This document shows positions 27,403-35,202 of a stretch of 64,000 bases of DNA, one piece after another. Location of the stretch: IMG/VR virus record IMGVR_UViG_3300049218_000083, positions 62,001 to 126,000 of that record, one strand, 5' to 3'. How positions within the stretch are numbered: position 1 is the stretch's first letter; every line of letters starts with the position of its first letter. The DNA is from a virus. The notes under the pieces were generated by a model. It saw only the letters and a program-made list of their open reading frames with translations, did not search any database and was not told the origin of the DNA. The translations under genes were made by a program, and so were the position numbers.

Positions 27403-28457
27403 GATCCAAATACGTTATTGAGTTGATTGTTTACACGAATGAATTTCGGCTCAATAGCCAAATCTGTGAGTTTACTGACACCCTGATACGCACATGAAGA
27501 ACGCAAGCCACCCAGTATTTCGTAGATGGTGTTTCGTACAGGACCACGGTATGGAACCAGCACTTCTTTGCCTTCGCTGGCTCGATACTCTGCGACTCCA
27601 CCGTTGTGTTTCTCTTGAGCGATCTTTGATGCCATGCCGTAGAACTTTCGATACTCTGGTCCGCCAAGCTTCATGGATGTACCAGCGACCTCGCCACCAC
27701 CCTCATCATGGCCTGCAAGCATACCACCAAGCATCACATAGTCAGCTCCGGCAGCAAATGCTTTTGCTACGTCACCAGGAGTCGTACAGCCTCCGTCAGC
27801 AACTATCTTCGGAGAGCGTAAACCTTTGGGGTTGCGGGTGCCGTAGTGCCCGAAGAGTTTGGCTGCGCTGACGCATTCCAACACTGCGCTGAACTGTGGA
27901 TAACCAACACCAGTTAGTTTGCGCGTTGTGCAGACTGAACCAGGACCGATTCCAACCTTGACAATATCCGCTCCAGCGTTGGCCAGGTGAAACACGCCAT
28001 CTTCAGTGACAACGTTCCCAGCCATAACCCAAACACCATGCTTCTTGACTTCGCTTATGAAGTCAGCTGCTTGCTTGGTGTAACCATTTGCTACATCAAC
28101 ACAAAACATTGGAAGGTTGCCTTCGTAGGCAGTTATGAACTTAAGGAACTTTGCGTAATCTGCATCGTTGGCACCCATCGAGTAGATGGCGTGAGAATTC
28201 ATCATCGGCAAACTGAAGAAGTCGAGCAACTGTTCGAGGGTGTAATGCTTGTGCACGGCTGTCAGCATTCCAAGCTTCGCGAGCTCAATAGCCATCTCGA
28301 AGGTCCCGACTCCATCCATGTTAGCTGCGATAATTGGAAGGATGCCTTCCTGATTGCGTAGAATGACTTCGCCGCGTGAATTTGGACCTTCAGAATTACA
28401 CTGGGGCAACATCATCACGTCCCCATAGTCCAACTTCACATCTTTTTCGATATGCAT
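27399..28457 (-). CDS. guaC: GMP reductase
   Basis: 352 residues, the normal length. IIAANMDGVGTFEMA, the catalytic-loop Cys176 in GPGSVCTTRKLTGVGYPQ, VADGGCTTPGDVAKAFAAGA, MLGGMLAGH and the C-terminal PYRGPVRNTIYEILGGLRS, ...FIRVNNQLNNVF are GMP reductase signatures; the CBS domain of IMP dehydrogenase is absent. It converts GMP to IMP with NADPH, and would rebalance purine pools during phage DNA synthesis alongside the MazG and ribonucleotide reductase genes. Confidence 0.93.
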   Translation of the reverse strand: MHIEKDVKLDYGDVMMLPQCNSEGPNSRGEVILRNQEGILPIIAANMDGVGTFEMAIELAKLGMLTAVHKHYTLEQLLDFFSLPMMNSHAIYSMGANDADYAKFLKFITAYEGNLPMFCVDVANGYTKQAADFISEVKKHGVWVMAGNVVTEDGVFHLANAGADIVKVGIGPGSVCTTRKLTGVGYPQFSAVLECVSAAKLFGHYGTRNPKGLRSPKIVADGGCTTPGDVAKAFAAGADYVMLGGMLAGHDEGGGEVAGTSMKLGGPEYRKFYGMASKIAQEKHNGGVAEYRASEGKEVLVPYRGPVRNTIYEILGGLRSSCAYQGVSKLTDLAIEPKFIRVNNQLNNVFGS

Positions 28458-28711
28458 TGCATCGCTTCCCGAATCTCGGAATATTCCACTTCGCCAATCA
28501 ATTCTACGTCGTTATCGGTCTCGATCCATAGCCTAGCACCGCAGGGAAGCGGATTGTCTGGGCTGTATACCATCTTGCTGGGACCGCTGAAGTGAACTTC
28601 GCGGCAGTATCGAGACTTACTTCCTTCCTGTACCCTGCACGGTGCTAGAGTCGTGCCGTGCTTCTTGTTGAACCGAATCAGATTGACGTTCACGTGGACC
28701 AGTCGTTTCAT
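28436..28711 (-). CDS. Hypothetical protein
   Basis: 91 residues, no family recognised. It ends inside the start of guaC (22-base overlap) and begins inside the reading frame of the preceding zinc protein, so the three are tightly packed. Three Cys are present (APCRVQ, YCREV, LPCGA). Confidence 0.6.
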   Translation of the reverse strand: MKRLVHVNVNLIRFNKKHGTTLAPCRVQEGSKSRYCREVHFSGPSKMVYSPDNPLPCGARLWIETDNDVELIGEVEYSEIREAMQCISKKM

Positions 28712-28901
28712 CTAGCTTGCCCCAAACTGAGTCTAAGAACTCAATTCTACTTCGTAAGCAAGATGAACAGGGTCTGCACTCGCAGTATGGAGCCGAAAGG
28801 CTCTTTGCCTTATGTTCTTTGTGCAGTTTCTTACACGGTTCCGAATGAATCGGACCATACGACGGCAGACCCTGCGCGCCGCATTCTGGACACTGGATCA
28901 C
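28617..28901 (-). CDS. Small zinc-ribbon-like protein
   Basis: 94 residues from GTG 28901, which overlaps the hydrolase stop as GTGA. The N-terminus has CPECGAQG and SEPC, then CECRPCSSC, a likely zinc-binding cluster. The C-terminal third overlaps the next gene by 95 bases in another frame. The only coding candidate for 28712-28897. Confidence 0.5.
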   Translation of the reverse strand: MIQCPECGAQGLPSYGPIHSEPCKKLHKEHKAKSLSAPYCECRPCSSCLRSRIEFLDSVWGKLDETTGPRERQSDSVQQEARHDSSTVQGTGRK

Positions 28902-29605
28902 GGTTCGCGATAAAAAGCGTGCTGGCCGATAGTAGCAACCAGATTCTCAGGCGTCGCCCAGTTGGGAGCCTTAATGTACACAGCGTGATACAGGAGCGCG
29001 TCAGCAACTTCATCACTCCGTTCATGCTTGTAGTAAACAGCTTTCGCCATGTCCATGATTCGGTGATACAAGGAAACTGCGGCGGCATGCCTGGGCTTAC
29101 AGGTCCAGGAGAACATACAGACTATCTTGTTGCTTGCCTTAGCGACATGCCGTTCGTAAACAACTCCGCAGACTGTTTTCGGATAGTCTCGGTTGTAGAC
29201 ACGATTCATCGTGACGGTAGCAACCGCCAGCTTCCCATCGTCAGGCTCGAACGCTGCCTCGTTGTAGATGTTGTCAGCCAGACACTTGACTTCGTTCTGG
29301 ATAAAATTGATCTTGGCTTGCCTGTCAGCCTTCTTCTTGGCTTCTTCGGCTTCCTTCTTCAGAACCTCGGCGCGCTGCGCATCGATCCGGTCCTCATACT
29401 GCTTGAGCGACTCAGTCAATGCGGCAATCGTTGCGCGATCCTCGGTCTCTACCTTTAGGAGCTGCGCCTGGAGATCGACATTCTTTTTATCAGTCTGCTC
29501 GGAGTTGACGAAGAACGCCAACGCGAGGACTGCGAAGATCCATGCCCAGTTGAAACGCTTCGGCTCACGTTCCAGGTCAAAAAGCTTGTCGGATTGTAAT
29601 CCCAT
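28898..29605 (-). CDS. Membrane-anchored cell wall hydrolase, SleB-type
   Basis: 235 residues. N-terminal membrane segment (WAWIFAVLALAFFV, about residues 20-33), a coiled coil (about 40-100), then a Hydrolase_2/SleB-like domain: CLADNIYNEAAFEPDDGKLA, VATVTMNRVYNRDYP, VCGVVYE, CMFSWTC. SleB-type enzymes are lytic transglycosylases. The anchor without cleavage site suggests a signal-anchor-release endolysin or a periplasmic lytic enzyme. Confidence 0.85.
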   Translation of the reverse strand: MGLQSDKLFDLEREPKRFNWAWIFAVLALAFFVNSEQTDKKNVDLQAQLLKVETEDRATIAALTESLKQYEDRIDAQRAEVLKKEAEEAKKKADRQAKINFIQNEVKCLADNIYNEAAFEPDDGKLAVATVTMNRVYNRDYPKTVCGVVYERHVAKASNKIVCMFSWTCKPRHAAAVSLYHRIMDMAKAVYYKHERSDEVADALLYHAVYIKAPNWATPENLVATIGQHAFYREP

Positions 29606-29676
29606 AAGTCACCTCGTTCATGATAAAGCGATAACCAACGCTCGTAATTATGGGTGAGACTAAGCTAGAACGAAAG

Positions 29677-30384
29677 TCATTCGTGCAGTTCTTCGTAGCG
29701 AATTCGCGCTATTATGTAAGCTTTCACCAGTGGTCCACGCACAATATCGTCGACACCCATCTGGATGAAGTCAAACTGAGGCACCTGTTCGAGAATCGCT
29801 TTGAACTTGACGAAACCTGTCGTATCGTTCTTTTTTACAGTCAAGTCGTTCTGATAGAAATCGCCGCAGAAAACTACTCGGCAGTTGTTGCCTATGCGGG
29901 TGATGATCGTGTTTAGTTCTTCGAACTTCATGTTCTGGAACTCATCGATAATTACGATACAATTCTGGAATGTGTTACCACGCAAAAACGAAGTCGTGAC
30001 GAACTCTACGATCCCTTCTTCCTTCAGCTTGTCATACGCATCAGCGCGTCCAAACAACTCTGTGAAGATGGCTGCATATGGTGGCTCGTAGATTGCTGCC
30101 TTCTCTTCAGCAGAACCTGGAAGGAAGCCGACGTCTCTAGATGGAACGGCTGATCGGACGATCAGAATTTTCTTGTATGGTGATGTCACAGGAAGCATCT
30201 CCCTGAGACCAAGGAACAGACTCAGGAATGACTTACCAGTTCCTGGACAACCGTGCAAGAAGATGTATTTTCCATTGGCATATGACTCGAACAGCTTGTG
30301 TTGATTTGGTGTGAGCGGTTTGATCTCTTTTAGCGTAAGTCCCAACCTGCTGAATGCTGATTGCTGCCTTTGCTTCTTAGCCAT
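29677..30384 (-). CDS. phoH: PhoH-family P-loop protein
   Basis: 235 residues. Walker A HGCPGTGKSFLSLFLG at about 44-59, LIVRSAVPSRDVGFLPGS, Walker B CIVIIDEFQN, and VVFCGDFYQND match the PhoH family, common in T4-like phages. PhoH proteins are ATPases linked to RNA metabolism (helicase/RNase partners). Lies next to the tmRNA region. Confidence 0.9.
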   Translation of the reverse strand: MAKKQRQQSAFSRLGLTLKEIKPLTPNQHKLFESYANGKYIFLHGCPGTGKSFLSLFLGLREMLPVTSPYKKILIVRSAVPSRDVGFLPGSAEEKAAIYEPPYAAIFTELFGRADAYDKLKEEGIVEFVTTSFLRGNTFQNCIVIIDEFQNMKFEELNTIITRIGNNCRVVFCGDFYQNDLTVKKNDTTGFVKFKAILEQVPQFDFIQMGVDDIVRGPLVKAYIIARIRYEELHE

Positions 30385-30417
30385 TGAAAGTCTTCCTTTG
30401 TTGTTGCTGTGTTCACG

Positions 30418-30876
30418 TTAGTTCAATGTTCTTTTTGGAGACAAGTCATCTTCGGTGTATTGAGCCTTCGCATCGTCGCAGTCATCTTCGACTAATGAGA
30501 GCTCGTCAGCCTCGAATGCGTTTATGTCTTCATCATGACCATCATACAAACCGATGTACGCTTCTGGATCTTCTTCGCCAGTAACGGTGTTGATACCAGT
30601 GTACAAAACAGAGAATGGGTGGACCTTAGCTTGGCAGTCTTCACAAAGGAATTCTTCGATGAGGTTGTCGTATCCGTCATCGATAAGGATGCAGATACCT
30701 TCGTGGCCGGCATGAACGGCACACATTTTGGTTTTGTCGCGGGGATCAGGAATGAGAAGTGCTTTGGAACGGTTTTCCTGAGGCATCCATTCCAGTACTT
30801 GATTGAGAGCAGTGGTAAGGATAGTGACAACATCATCATGACTAAGGGAAGTCTTCTTGTCGTCGTCACTCACCAT
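30418..30876 (-). CDS. Acidic hypothetical protein
   Basis: 152 residues, strongly acidic C-terminus (DDCDDAKAQYTEDDLS). A CAVHAGHEG...CEDC arrangement could bind zinc. No family recognised. First protein gene downstream of the tmRNA. Confidence 0.65.
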   Translation of the reverse strand: MVSDDDKKTSLSHDDVVTILTTALNQVLEWMPQENRSKALLIPDPRDKTKMCAVHAGHEGICILIDDGYDNLIEEFLCEDCQAKVHPFSVLYTGINTVTGEEDPEAYIGLYDGHDEDINAFEADELSLVEDDCDDAKAQYTEDDLSPKRTLN

Positions 30877-30894
30877 CGCTCTCCTGTTAGAAAA

Positions 30895-31165
30895 GAGTGG
30901 CAGCTTATGAGGAACCCGGAAAGCTGCCGAAACCTGGTGAGAAATTACGCTGCTAGGCGGAATTCCTCAGATGCATTTTCAGTTGCATTTATACTGTTTT
31001 GCTTCATTTAGATGGTCGAACCACCAAGACGATAGCTTGTCTGTTGCCTTTACTTTTATCTCTTCCCGTCGAAAACTATTTCGCCCCCGAAGGTCGCCTA
31101 GCAGGGCGATAGTGGTGGAGGCGTCGGTTTCGCAACCGAGTCCGCAAAGCATTATAGCAAAGGAA
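30895..31165 (-). ncRNA. ssrA: Circularly permuted (two-piece) tmRNA
   Basis: Acceptor piece first: P2 strand CTTTGC (about 31147-31142), T-arm-like TCGG...CCGA, then CGCCTCC-A-CCA ending at 31113. A 24-base spacer follows with a TCGCC/GGCGA hairpin (31112-31089). The coding piece starts at 31088 with GGGGGCG, pairing 7 bp (one G-U) with CGCCTCC, then the tmRNA hallmark TTTTCGACGGG. GTAAAGG can pair with CCTTTGC as P2. The tag frame at 30986-30945 reads ATENASEEFRLAA then TAA, a ClpXP-type LAA end. A stem GGCAGCTT/AAGCTGCC near 30903-30932 closes the 3' region. CTAAATA at 31186-31192 could be its promoter. Confidence 0.9.
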
Positions 31166-31768
31166 TTACAACATTCTGTTCATTTTATTTAGAGATTCAT
31201 ATTCGGTTCTATAGAACTCTCTTCTTTCAATTTTATTTAGCCCCTCATCAAGATTTGTCAAAAGTCCACCATGAGCAACCAACCCAAATATGTCAATTAA
31301 CTTTGATTCATAGGATAATGCGTCAAGTTCGGAAATGTCAGTTATAAGTTTTACAACTTTTACTTCTTCACCAAAAGCCTCAATTTTTAATTTTATTTTT
31401 CTATGGGTCTCATTTCTATTTAATTCGTAACATCTATTACCCATACCCTTTCCAATGTAAAATGGCATATGTGTCATACCAAGAGTTGCGCCAAATGTAG
31501 TTTGCCCAGCTCTACCAATAGCAATTTTTTTAGTTGTATCTAAATGAGCATAAACATAATATTCTTTATTCGGATCTAATTCCAAATTCGAATACACAGA
31601 TTTTATATCTGTATCATAAATTTTTCTACAATTATCAATTATTTGTCTAACCTTTTCGTTTTTTGATGGTTTATTTGATATTTGGGCAAGTCGACCCTTG
31701 ACCTTACCGTAGTGTTCAAGTAACTTGACTGGGTCATCCCAGTCAAGTATAAATGTCTTTTCGTTCAT
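31166..31768 (-). CDS. GIY-YIG endonuclease (LEM3-like), AT-rich
   Basis: 200 residues. A GIY-YIG-type core reads YYVYAHLDT, a spacer, MPFYIGKGMGNRCYEL, NETHRKIKLKIE, then ALSYESKLI with the conserved Glu. Codon use is visibly more A+T-rich than the neighbours, which points to recent arrival. It sits between the tmRNA and a PTH2-like gene, as a free-standing homing enzyme would. Only four bases separate the start from the preceding stop. Confidence 0.75.
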   Translation of the reverse strand: MNEKTFILDWDDPVKLLEHYGKVKGRLAQISNKPSKNEKVRQIIDNCRKIYDTDIKSVYSNLELDPNKEYYVYAHLDTTKKIAIGRAGQTTFGATLGMTHMPFYIGKGMGNRCYELNRNETHRKIKLKIEAFGEEVKVVKLITDISELDALSYESKLIDIFGLVAHGGLLTNLDEGLNKIERREFYRTEYESLNKMNRML

Positions 31769-32415
31769 TTGAACCTCAACTTTTTGTATGAAAGAAGACG
31801 TTTTCTCTTGCCCGCAGGGATCGGAGCAGTTGCAAACGCTGTCATCACATTGCCAATGTCCGGTTCATAAAACGGATAGGTCGTAACACCAAGTTCCTTA
31901 CAGTCATTGAGAGCTACAGCCATCTCACTTAAATCATGAACTCCTATCACTGCGAAGTAAAGCTCATCAAAGAATGATTGACTGAGAGCACCACTACGAT
32001 GACCCATCTTCGCAGCAGCATGTGATGCCTGAACCAGCTGATACTCAGGTGAGATATCCTGGCGAACGAAAATGTAAATGTAATGGCGGTCAGTTGGTGC
32101 TGGCTCGTATGACTTATACAGTTCCTTGAGAACTTCATGGAAACGCTTGCGCTCTTCCTCTGTCTCGCAGAATGTTTCAGTCGCCCACTGGGCTTCTCTG
32201 AGTGCAACCGCAACGGTGTCATATGGCAAACGACCGTTGTCAAGTTTCTTCTTTCTGGTGATTGGACTGAATCCGGAACGGATGATTTGGTTGGCGACCT
32301 TTACTGCGTCGTCACCATACTCCATACCGATGCAGATAGCACGTTGAACAACATGCCATCGTTCGAGTTGCTTGGTCTTAGCCAAGTCTTTGAAAATTGC
32401 TCTAAAGTTCTTCAT
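31765..32415 (-). CDS. PTH2-like (peptidyl-tRNA hydrolase 2 fold) protein
   Basis: 216 residues from ATG 32415, chosen because GGAGA precedes it at the right distance. The N-terminal half (1-105) is helical and unrecognised. The C-terminal half, DRHYIYIFVRQDISPEYQLV, QASHAAAKMG, HDLSEMAVALNDCKELGVTT, YPFYEPDIGNVMTAFATAPI, follows the PTH2/Bit1 layout (strand, QxxHA helix, DE-L-x-ELG segment, D-x-G...T). PTH2 releases peptides from peptidyl-tRNA. Its location beside tmRNA and suppressor tRNA suggests ribosome or tRNA rescue. The assignment is by pattern only. Confidence 0.6.
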   Translation of the reverse strand: MKNFRAIFKDLAKTKQLERWHVVQRAICIGMEYGDDAVKVANQIIRSGFSPITRKKKLDNGRLPYDTVAVALREAQWATETFCETEEERKRFHEVLKELYKSYEPAPTDRHYIYIFVRQDISPEYQLVQASHAAAKMGHRSGALSQSFFDELYFAVIGVHDLSEMAVALNDCKELGVTTYPFYEPDIGNVMTAFATAPIPAGKRKRLLSYKKLRFK

Positions 32416-32537
32416 TGAAATTCTCCATCTATTGATACTGAATGATAATCGTCTCAAGCAGTAGCAACGAGGAGGACCTCGCGCATAACAAAAGTTCTAC
32501 GTGTCAGGAACCTAGATTTCGAATTCTTGTTTCATAA

Positions 32538-32633
32538 TTATGTCCTTGGTGGAATATCGCCCCAACCAGTGGATGCATTTCCACCTGGAAGGATAGCGAC
32601 CCAGCCGTCTTTTTCGAACCAAGTCTTGACCAT
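32538..32633 (-). CDS. Small coupled protein
   Basis: 31 residues (MVKTWFEKDGWVAILPGG... ending DIPPRT). The ATG lies one base after the stop of the upstream gene (TAACATG). No family known. Too short to be certain, but the tight spacing favours it being real. The 120 bases between its stop and the PTH2 gene hold no gene I can see. Confidence 0.4.
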   Translation of the reverse strand: MVKTWFEKDGWVAILPGGNASTGWGDIPPRT

Positions 32634-32634
32634 G

Positions 32635-32988
32635 TTAGCTCTTCTTGTGGAACAAGCCAGAAATCTTGTTTTCGGTTTCATGAAGAAGCGCAAGAGCGTC
32701 AGCTTCAAGCTTCTTAGCTTCGTCTTCGACCTTGTCTACAAAGCTCTCAGCAGTGTTTGCAGCGGTCTTCTCGTCAGCCTTTACGGTTGATACGACGGTG
32801 TTGGCTTCAGCCTTCACATCGGTTTCAACTTTCGGCCAGTCCTTTTCGAACAGGGAGAAAATTGCGCGACCTTCTTCATCGACCTTGCCAGTTGCCTTAG
32901 CAGCTGCTGGAAGCAAGTTGCCTTCGATTACAACGACGGCAGAACGATCGACCTTGTCAAGCTTTTGGATCAGTGTTACAAGACTCAT
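32635..32988 (-). CDS. Ala/Lys-rich helical protein
   Basis: 117 residues. Residues 40-117 are an amphipathic Ala/Lys/Glu helix (KVETDVKAEANTVVSTVKAD), like apolipoprotein or LEA-type repeats. No family recognised. Directly downstream of the suppressor tRNA. Confidence 0.65.
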   Translation of the reverse strand: MSLVTLIQKLDKVDRSAVVVIEGNLLPAAAKATGKVDEEGRAIFSLFEKDWPKVETDVKAEANTVVSTVKADEKTAANTAESFVDKVEDEAKKLEADALALLHETENKISGLFHKKS

Positions 32989-33004
32989 ATTTCTCTCCAG
33001 GAAG

Positions 33005-33081
33005 TGGCGCGCGAGGCGGGCATCGAACCCGCAACCTTCAGTTTTAGAGACTGCGCTCTAGCCAAGTTGAGCTACACGCGC
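33005..33081 (-). tRNA. tRNA-Sup(CTA), amber suppressor
   Basis: Class I tRNA with encoded CCA, D-arm AGCTC...GAGC, T-loop TTCGATG. Anticodon arm CAGT-CTCTAAA-ACTG: loop positions give U33 and anticodon CUA, which reads UAG. Acceptor has one T-T mismatch (GCGCGTG/CTCGCGC), and 27-43 is G-A. Separate from the main cluster; a CTAAATA motif (33092-33098) lies upstream. Confidence 0.8.
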
Positions 33082-33096
33082 ATCGTTACTTCCTAT

Positions 33097-33594
33097 TTAG
33101 CCTTGCGGACCCTTCGGTGGAAGCTGACGGTGAGGAGCACCATGCTGTTCCATCGCACAAACACCCATTCCTGCAACCTTCCGCATGATGTCCAGAGCCT
33201 TCGGCTTCGCAGTGTTGCTTGCTTCACGACTCAGGATATGCTTCGCTTCGTTGATGTAGTCTTCCATGTAAGTGAACCACTCTTCCAACGAATGCTTACC
33301 TTCCGTTTCGTATGCACGTTCGCTATCTAGCGCCGCATACACCTGGGCTCGGCTTGCTGTCATCACTGCGTTTCCACGCTTGCTGAATTGTGCTTCAGCC
33401 TGTGCCAACACTCCGGAATTGATCGAACCATAGTTCGAGAACCAGCTACCGACCACCAGTCCTTCATGACTGACTCGTACAGAAATCGTTCCGTTGTCGA
33501 GATTCTCTACCTTGACATCGGCACCAAGTCTGCCAACCTTTGCTGCGTCAAGCATGAAAGCCTTGACATCTGTATACTGTTTTGCGTTTGACAT
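33097..33594 (-). CDS. Hypothetical protein
   Basis: 165 residues with a plausible alpha/beta N-terminus (NLDNGTISVRVSHEGLVVGS) and a helical C-terminus. No family recognised. Located upstream of the suppressor tRNA. Confidence 0.7.
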   Translation of the reverse strand: MSNAKQYTDVKAFMLDAAKVGRLGADVKVENLDNGTISVRVSHEGLVVGSWFSNYGSINSGVLAQAEAQFSKRGNAVMTASRAQVYAALDSERAYETEGKHSLEEWFTYMEDYINEAKHILSREASNTAKPKALDIMRKVAGMGVCAMEQHGAPHRQLPPKGPQG

Positions 33595-33595
33595 G

Positions 33596-33919
33596 TTACA
33601 TTAACCCCAATCGTTGTTTCTCTTGTATCTCAGCTATCTTCGCCTGGATGTCAGCTTGACGTTTCCGCTCAGCAATCACATGCTCCAATTTCTGAAACGC
33701 TTGTTCCTGAACTATTGCGGCCAGCAACGTGCTTTGGTCAACCAACGCAGTATGCCAAACCCCAACTCCTCCACCGACCTCGTCCGAAATGTATTCTCGA
33801 CAGCCTGTGGCTTCATCAACTTTCCAATAAAGAGTACAGCCATTGGGCAATCTTACTTCGCCTGTTGTGGGTGGCGGTGGAAAAGTATCACCCAATGGCT
33901 TGTACAAGTCTTCGATCAT
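33596..33919 (-). CDS. Hypothetical protein
   Basis: 107 residues from ATG 33919, which overlaps the previous stop as ATGA. It begins MIEDLYKPLGDTFPPPP and ends in a helical Gln/Lys-rich tail. No family recognised. Confidence 0.6.
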   Translation of the reverse strand: MIEDLYKPLGDTFPPPPTTGEVRLPNGCTLYWKVDEATGCREYISDEVGGGVGVWHTALVDQSTLLAAIVQEQAFQKLEHVIAERKRQADIQAKIAEIQEKQRLGLM

Positions 33920-34068
33920 TCTATCGGATCCTTGCTGTTCCAAAACACATTTTCCTGAACGATCACACCTTCGTATCGACAATCAGCTCTATGTGATGCA
34001 ATTTTCGTCCAAACGTACACATCACGTTTGAACGTGTCACCAATTGCTAGATCGCCGAATGTCTTCAT
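33916..34068 (-). CDS. Small protein, MKTFGDLAIGDTF type
   Basis: 50 residues: MKTFGDLAIGDTFKRDVYVW, then a compact beta-like remainder. The xFxDLxIGDTF start is common among tiny phage proteins of unknown role. Coupled at both ends: its ATG overlaps the nuclease TGA and its TGA overlaps the next ATG. Confidence 0.7.
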   Translation of the reverse strand: MKTFGDLAIGDTFKRDVYVWTKIASHRADCRYEGVIVQENVFWNSKDPIE

Positions 34069-34787
34069 TTCTTCTTTTCAGCCTTCTTTTTGGCTTCCTT
34101 CTCAGCGTTCAGTCGTTCCTGGAACGCAAGAGGGTCATCCATAAATTCCTGGAGACGCTGTTGGCCTTTGTATGACGGTTCAATGAACACGGCAGGCATT
34201 GGCGTTTCTTCAACAGCCATTATTATAACTGATTGCTGTGGCATTTCTCCAAATCTTTCCTGGTACATGCGAGAATAAATCGCAGTCTGTATCCAGTAAG
34301 TCGTAATCCATTCTTCCTGCTTCTCACGCGTGGACGTCTTCAAGTCAACCGTCGAAAAGATCCGATCATAGTCAGCCATGATATCAGGCGTGCCAGCAAG
34401 TTTCAGTTCATCGCTGTAGATAGCCTTTTCCATCATACGGATGTTGTTCAGTTTCTCGAGCTCCGGCTTGATCTTCAGGAATAGAGCCTTGTTGAACAAA
34501 TCTTCATTGAGCATCTTACGATAGCCGAGCTCATCGTTCATCAGATACTTCTCAGTCATCTTGTGAACATACGAGCCACGATCTGTAGCATGACGCGACT
34601 GACTAGCAGCTTTTGCTTCACCAATGCGCTTCTTCCACTTGACGAGGAAGGACTTGTCCCAGTGTCGACCGATGTACGTTGTTACGGACTCATACCGAGC
34701 ACCCTCGGGAGTCAAATAGTGACGTACACCGTCTTCCGCCGTGTGAACTGACATCACAGGCGGAGTTACAAAACAATGATTAAACAT
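34065..34787 (-). CDS. PD-(D/E)XK nuclease superfamily protein
   Basis: 240 residues. The active-site pattern is visible: a Glu in HKMTEKY, then LAGTPDIMADYDRIFSTVDL K T S, i.e. G-x-PD followed by D-x-K, and a TTYWIQTAIYSRMY helix, as in RecB/Cas4/YqaJ-like exonucleases. It probably processes DNA ends in recombination or host DNA degradation. The C-terminus is Lys/Glu-rich. Confidence 0.8.
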   Translation of the reverse strand: MFNHCFVTPPVMSVHTAEDGVRHYLTPEGARYESVTTYIGRHWDKSFLVKWKKRIGEAKAASQSRHATDRGSYVHKMTEKYLMNDELGYRKMLNEDLFNKALFLKIKPELEKLNNIRMMEKAIYSDELKLAGTPDIMADYDRIFSTVDLKTSTREKQEEWITTYWIQTAIYSRMYQERFGEMPQQSVIIMAVEETPMPAVFIEPSYKGQQRLQEFMDDPLAFQERLNAEKEAKKKAEKKK

Positions 34788-35032
34788 TAGAACAGTGGCT
34801 TCTTACAGGTTTCGATCAACGCGAGATGCGCAGGCTTGCCGATAATAGCAAGGATTTCTTTCTCAGACTTGTCGCGCAGAACCACGGTTCTTCCATCGTT
34901 GTACGTGATGAAAGCTTCGGTGACGATGCCACATTCAACAGTCACTCTGGCACTGACCACTTCAGGTGTCGATTCAGCGGCAAATGTTGCGGTGGCGAGC
35001 AGCGCTGCGGCTGCAATCAATAGCTTCTTCAT
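34787..35032 (-). CDS. Small exported protein
   Basis: 81 residues with a typical signal peptide (KKLLIAAAALLATATFAAES, cleavage near AFA-A-ES). The mature part is about 62 residues with two Cys (VECG, ETCK) that may form a disulfide. Function unknown; periplasmic location inferred. Confidence 0.7.
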   Translation of the reverse strand: MKKLLIAAAALLATATFAAESTPEVVSARVTVECGIVTEAFITYNDGRTVVLRDKSEKEILAIIGKPAHLALIETCKKPLF

Positions 35033-35040
35033 GGTGCCTC

Positions 35041-35202
35041 CTAGCGGATCTTCATTCTCTGTGCACCACGACCAGTGTTTTTGATTCGGCGTGGTTGCAC
35101 TTTGGTTGCTGACTGTTGCTTCAGCATGTCGATGGTGATCTGGGTCTTCTTCTGACCCTTGACCATTGCTCTTTGTCTGTTGAACTGTTTGACGTTTGGC
35201 AT
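35041..35202 (-). CDS. Small basic protein
   Basis: 53 residues (starts MPNVKQFNRQRAMVKGQKKT). Ends at TAG 35043-35041, one of few amber stops seen here. The start overlaps the upstream stop as TAATG. Highly positively charged, possibly RNA- or DNA-binding. Confidence 0.6.
   Translation of the reverse strand: MPNVKQFNRQRAMVKGQKKTQITIDMLKQQSATKVQPRRIKNTGRGAQRMKIR

Noticed and set aside
30971-31192. 73-codon plus-strand ORF across the tmRNA
   Set aside because: It is antisense to the tmRNA and includes its conserved regions; no protein signature.
33005-33081. Genome-wide reassignment of TAG to sense
   Set aside because: Genes in this window are full length under the standard code and some still end with TAG, so recoding of all TAG codons is not supported here.
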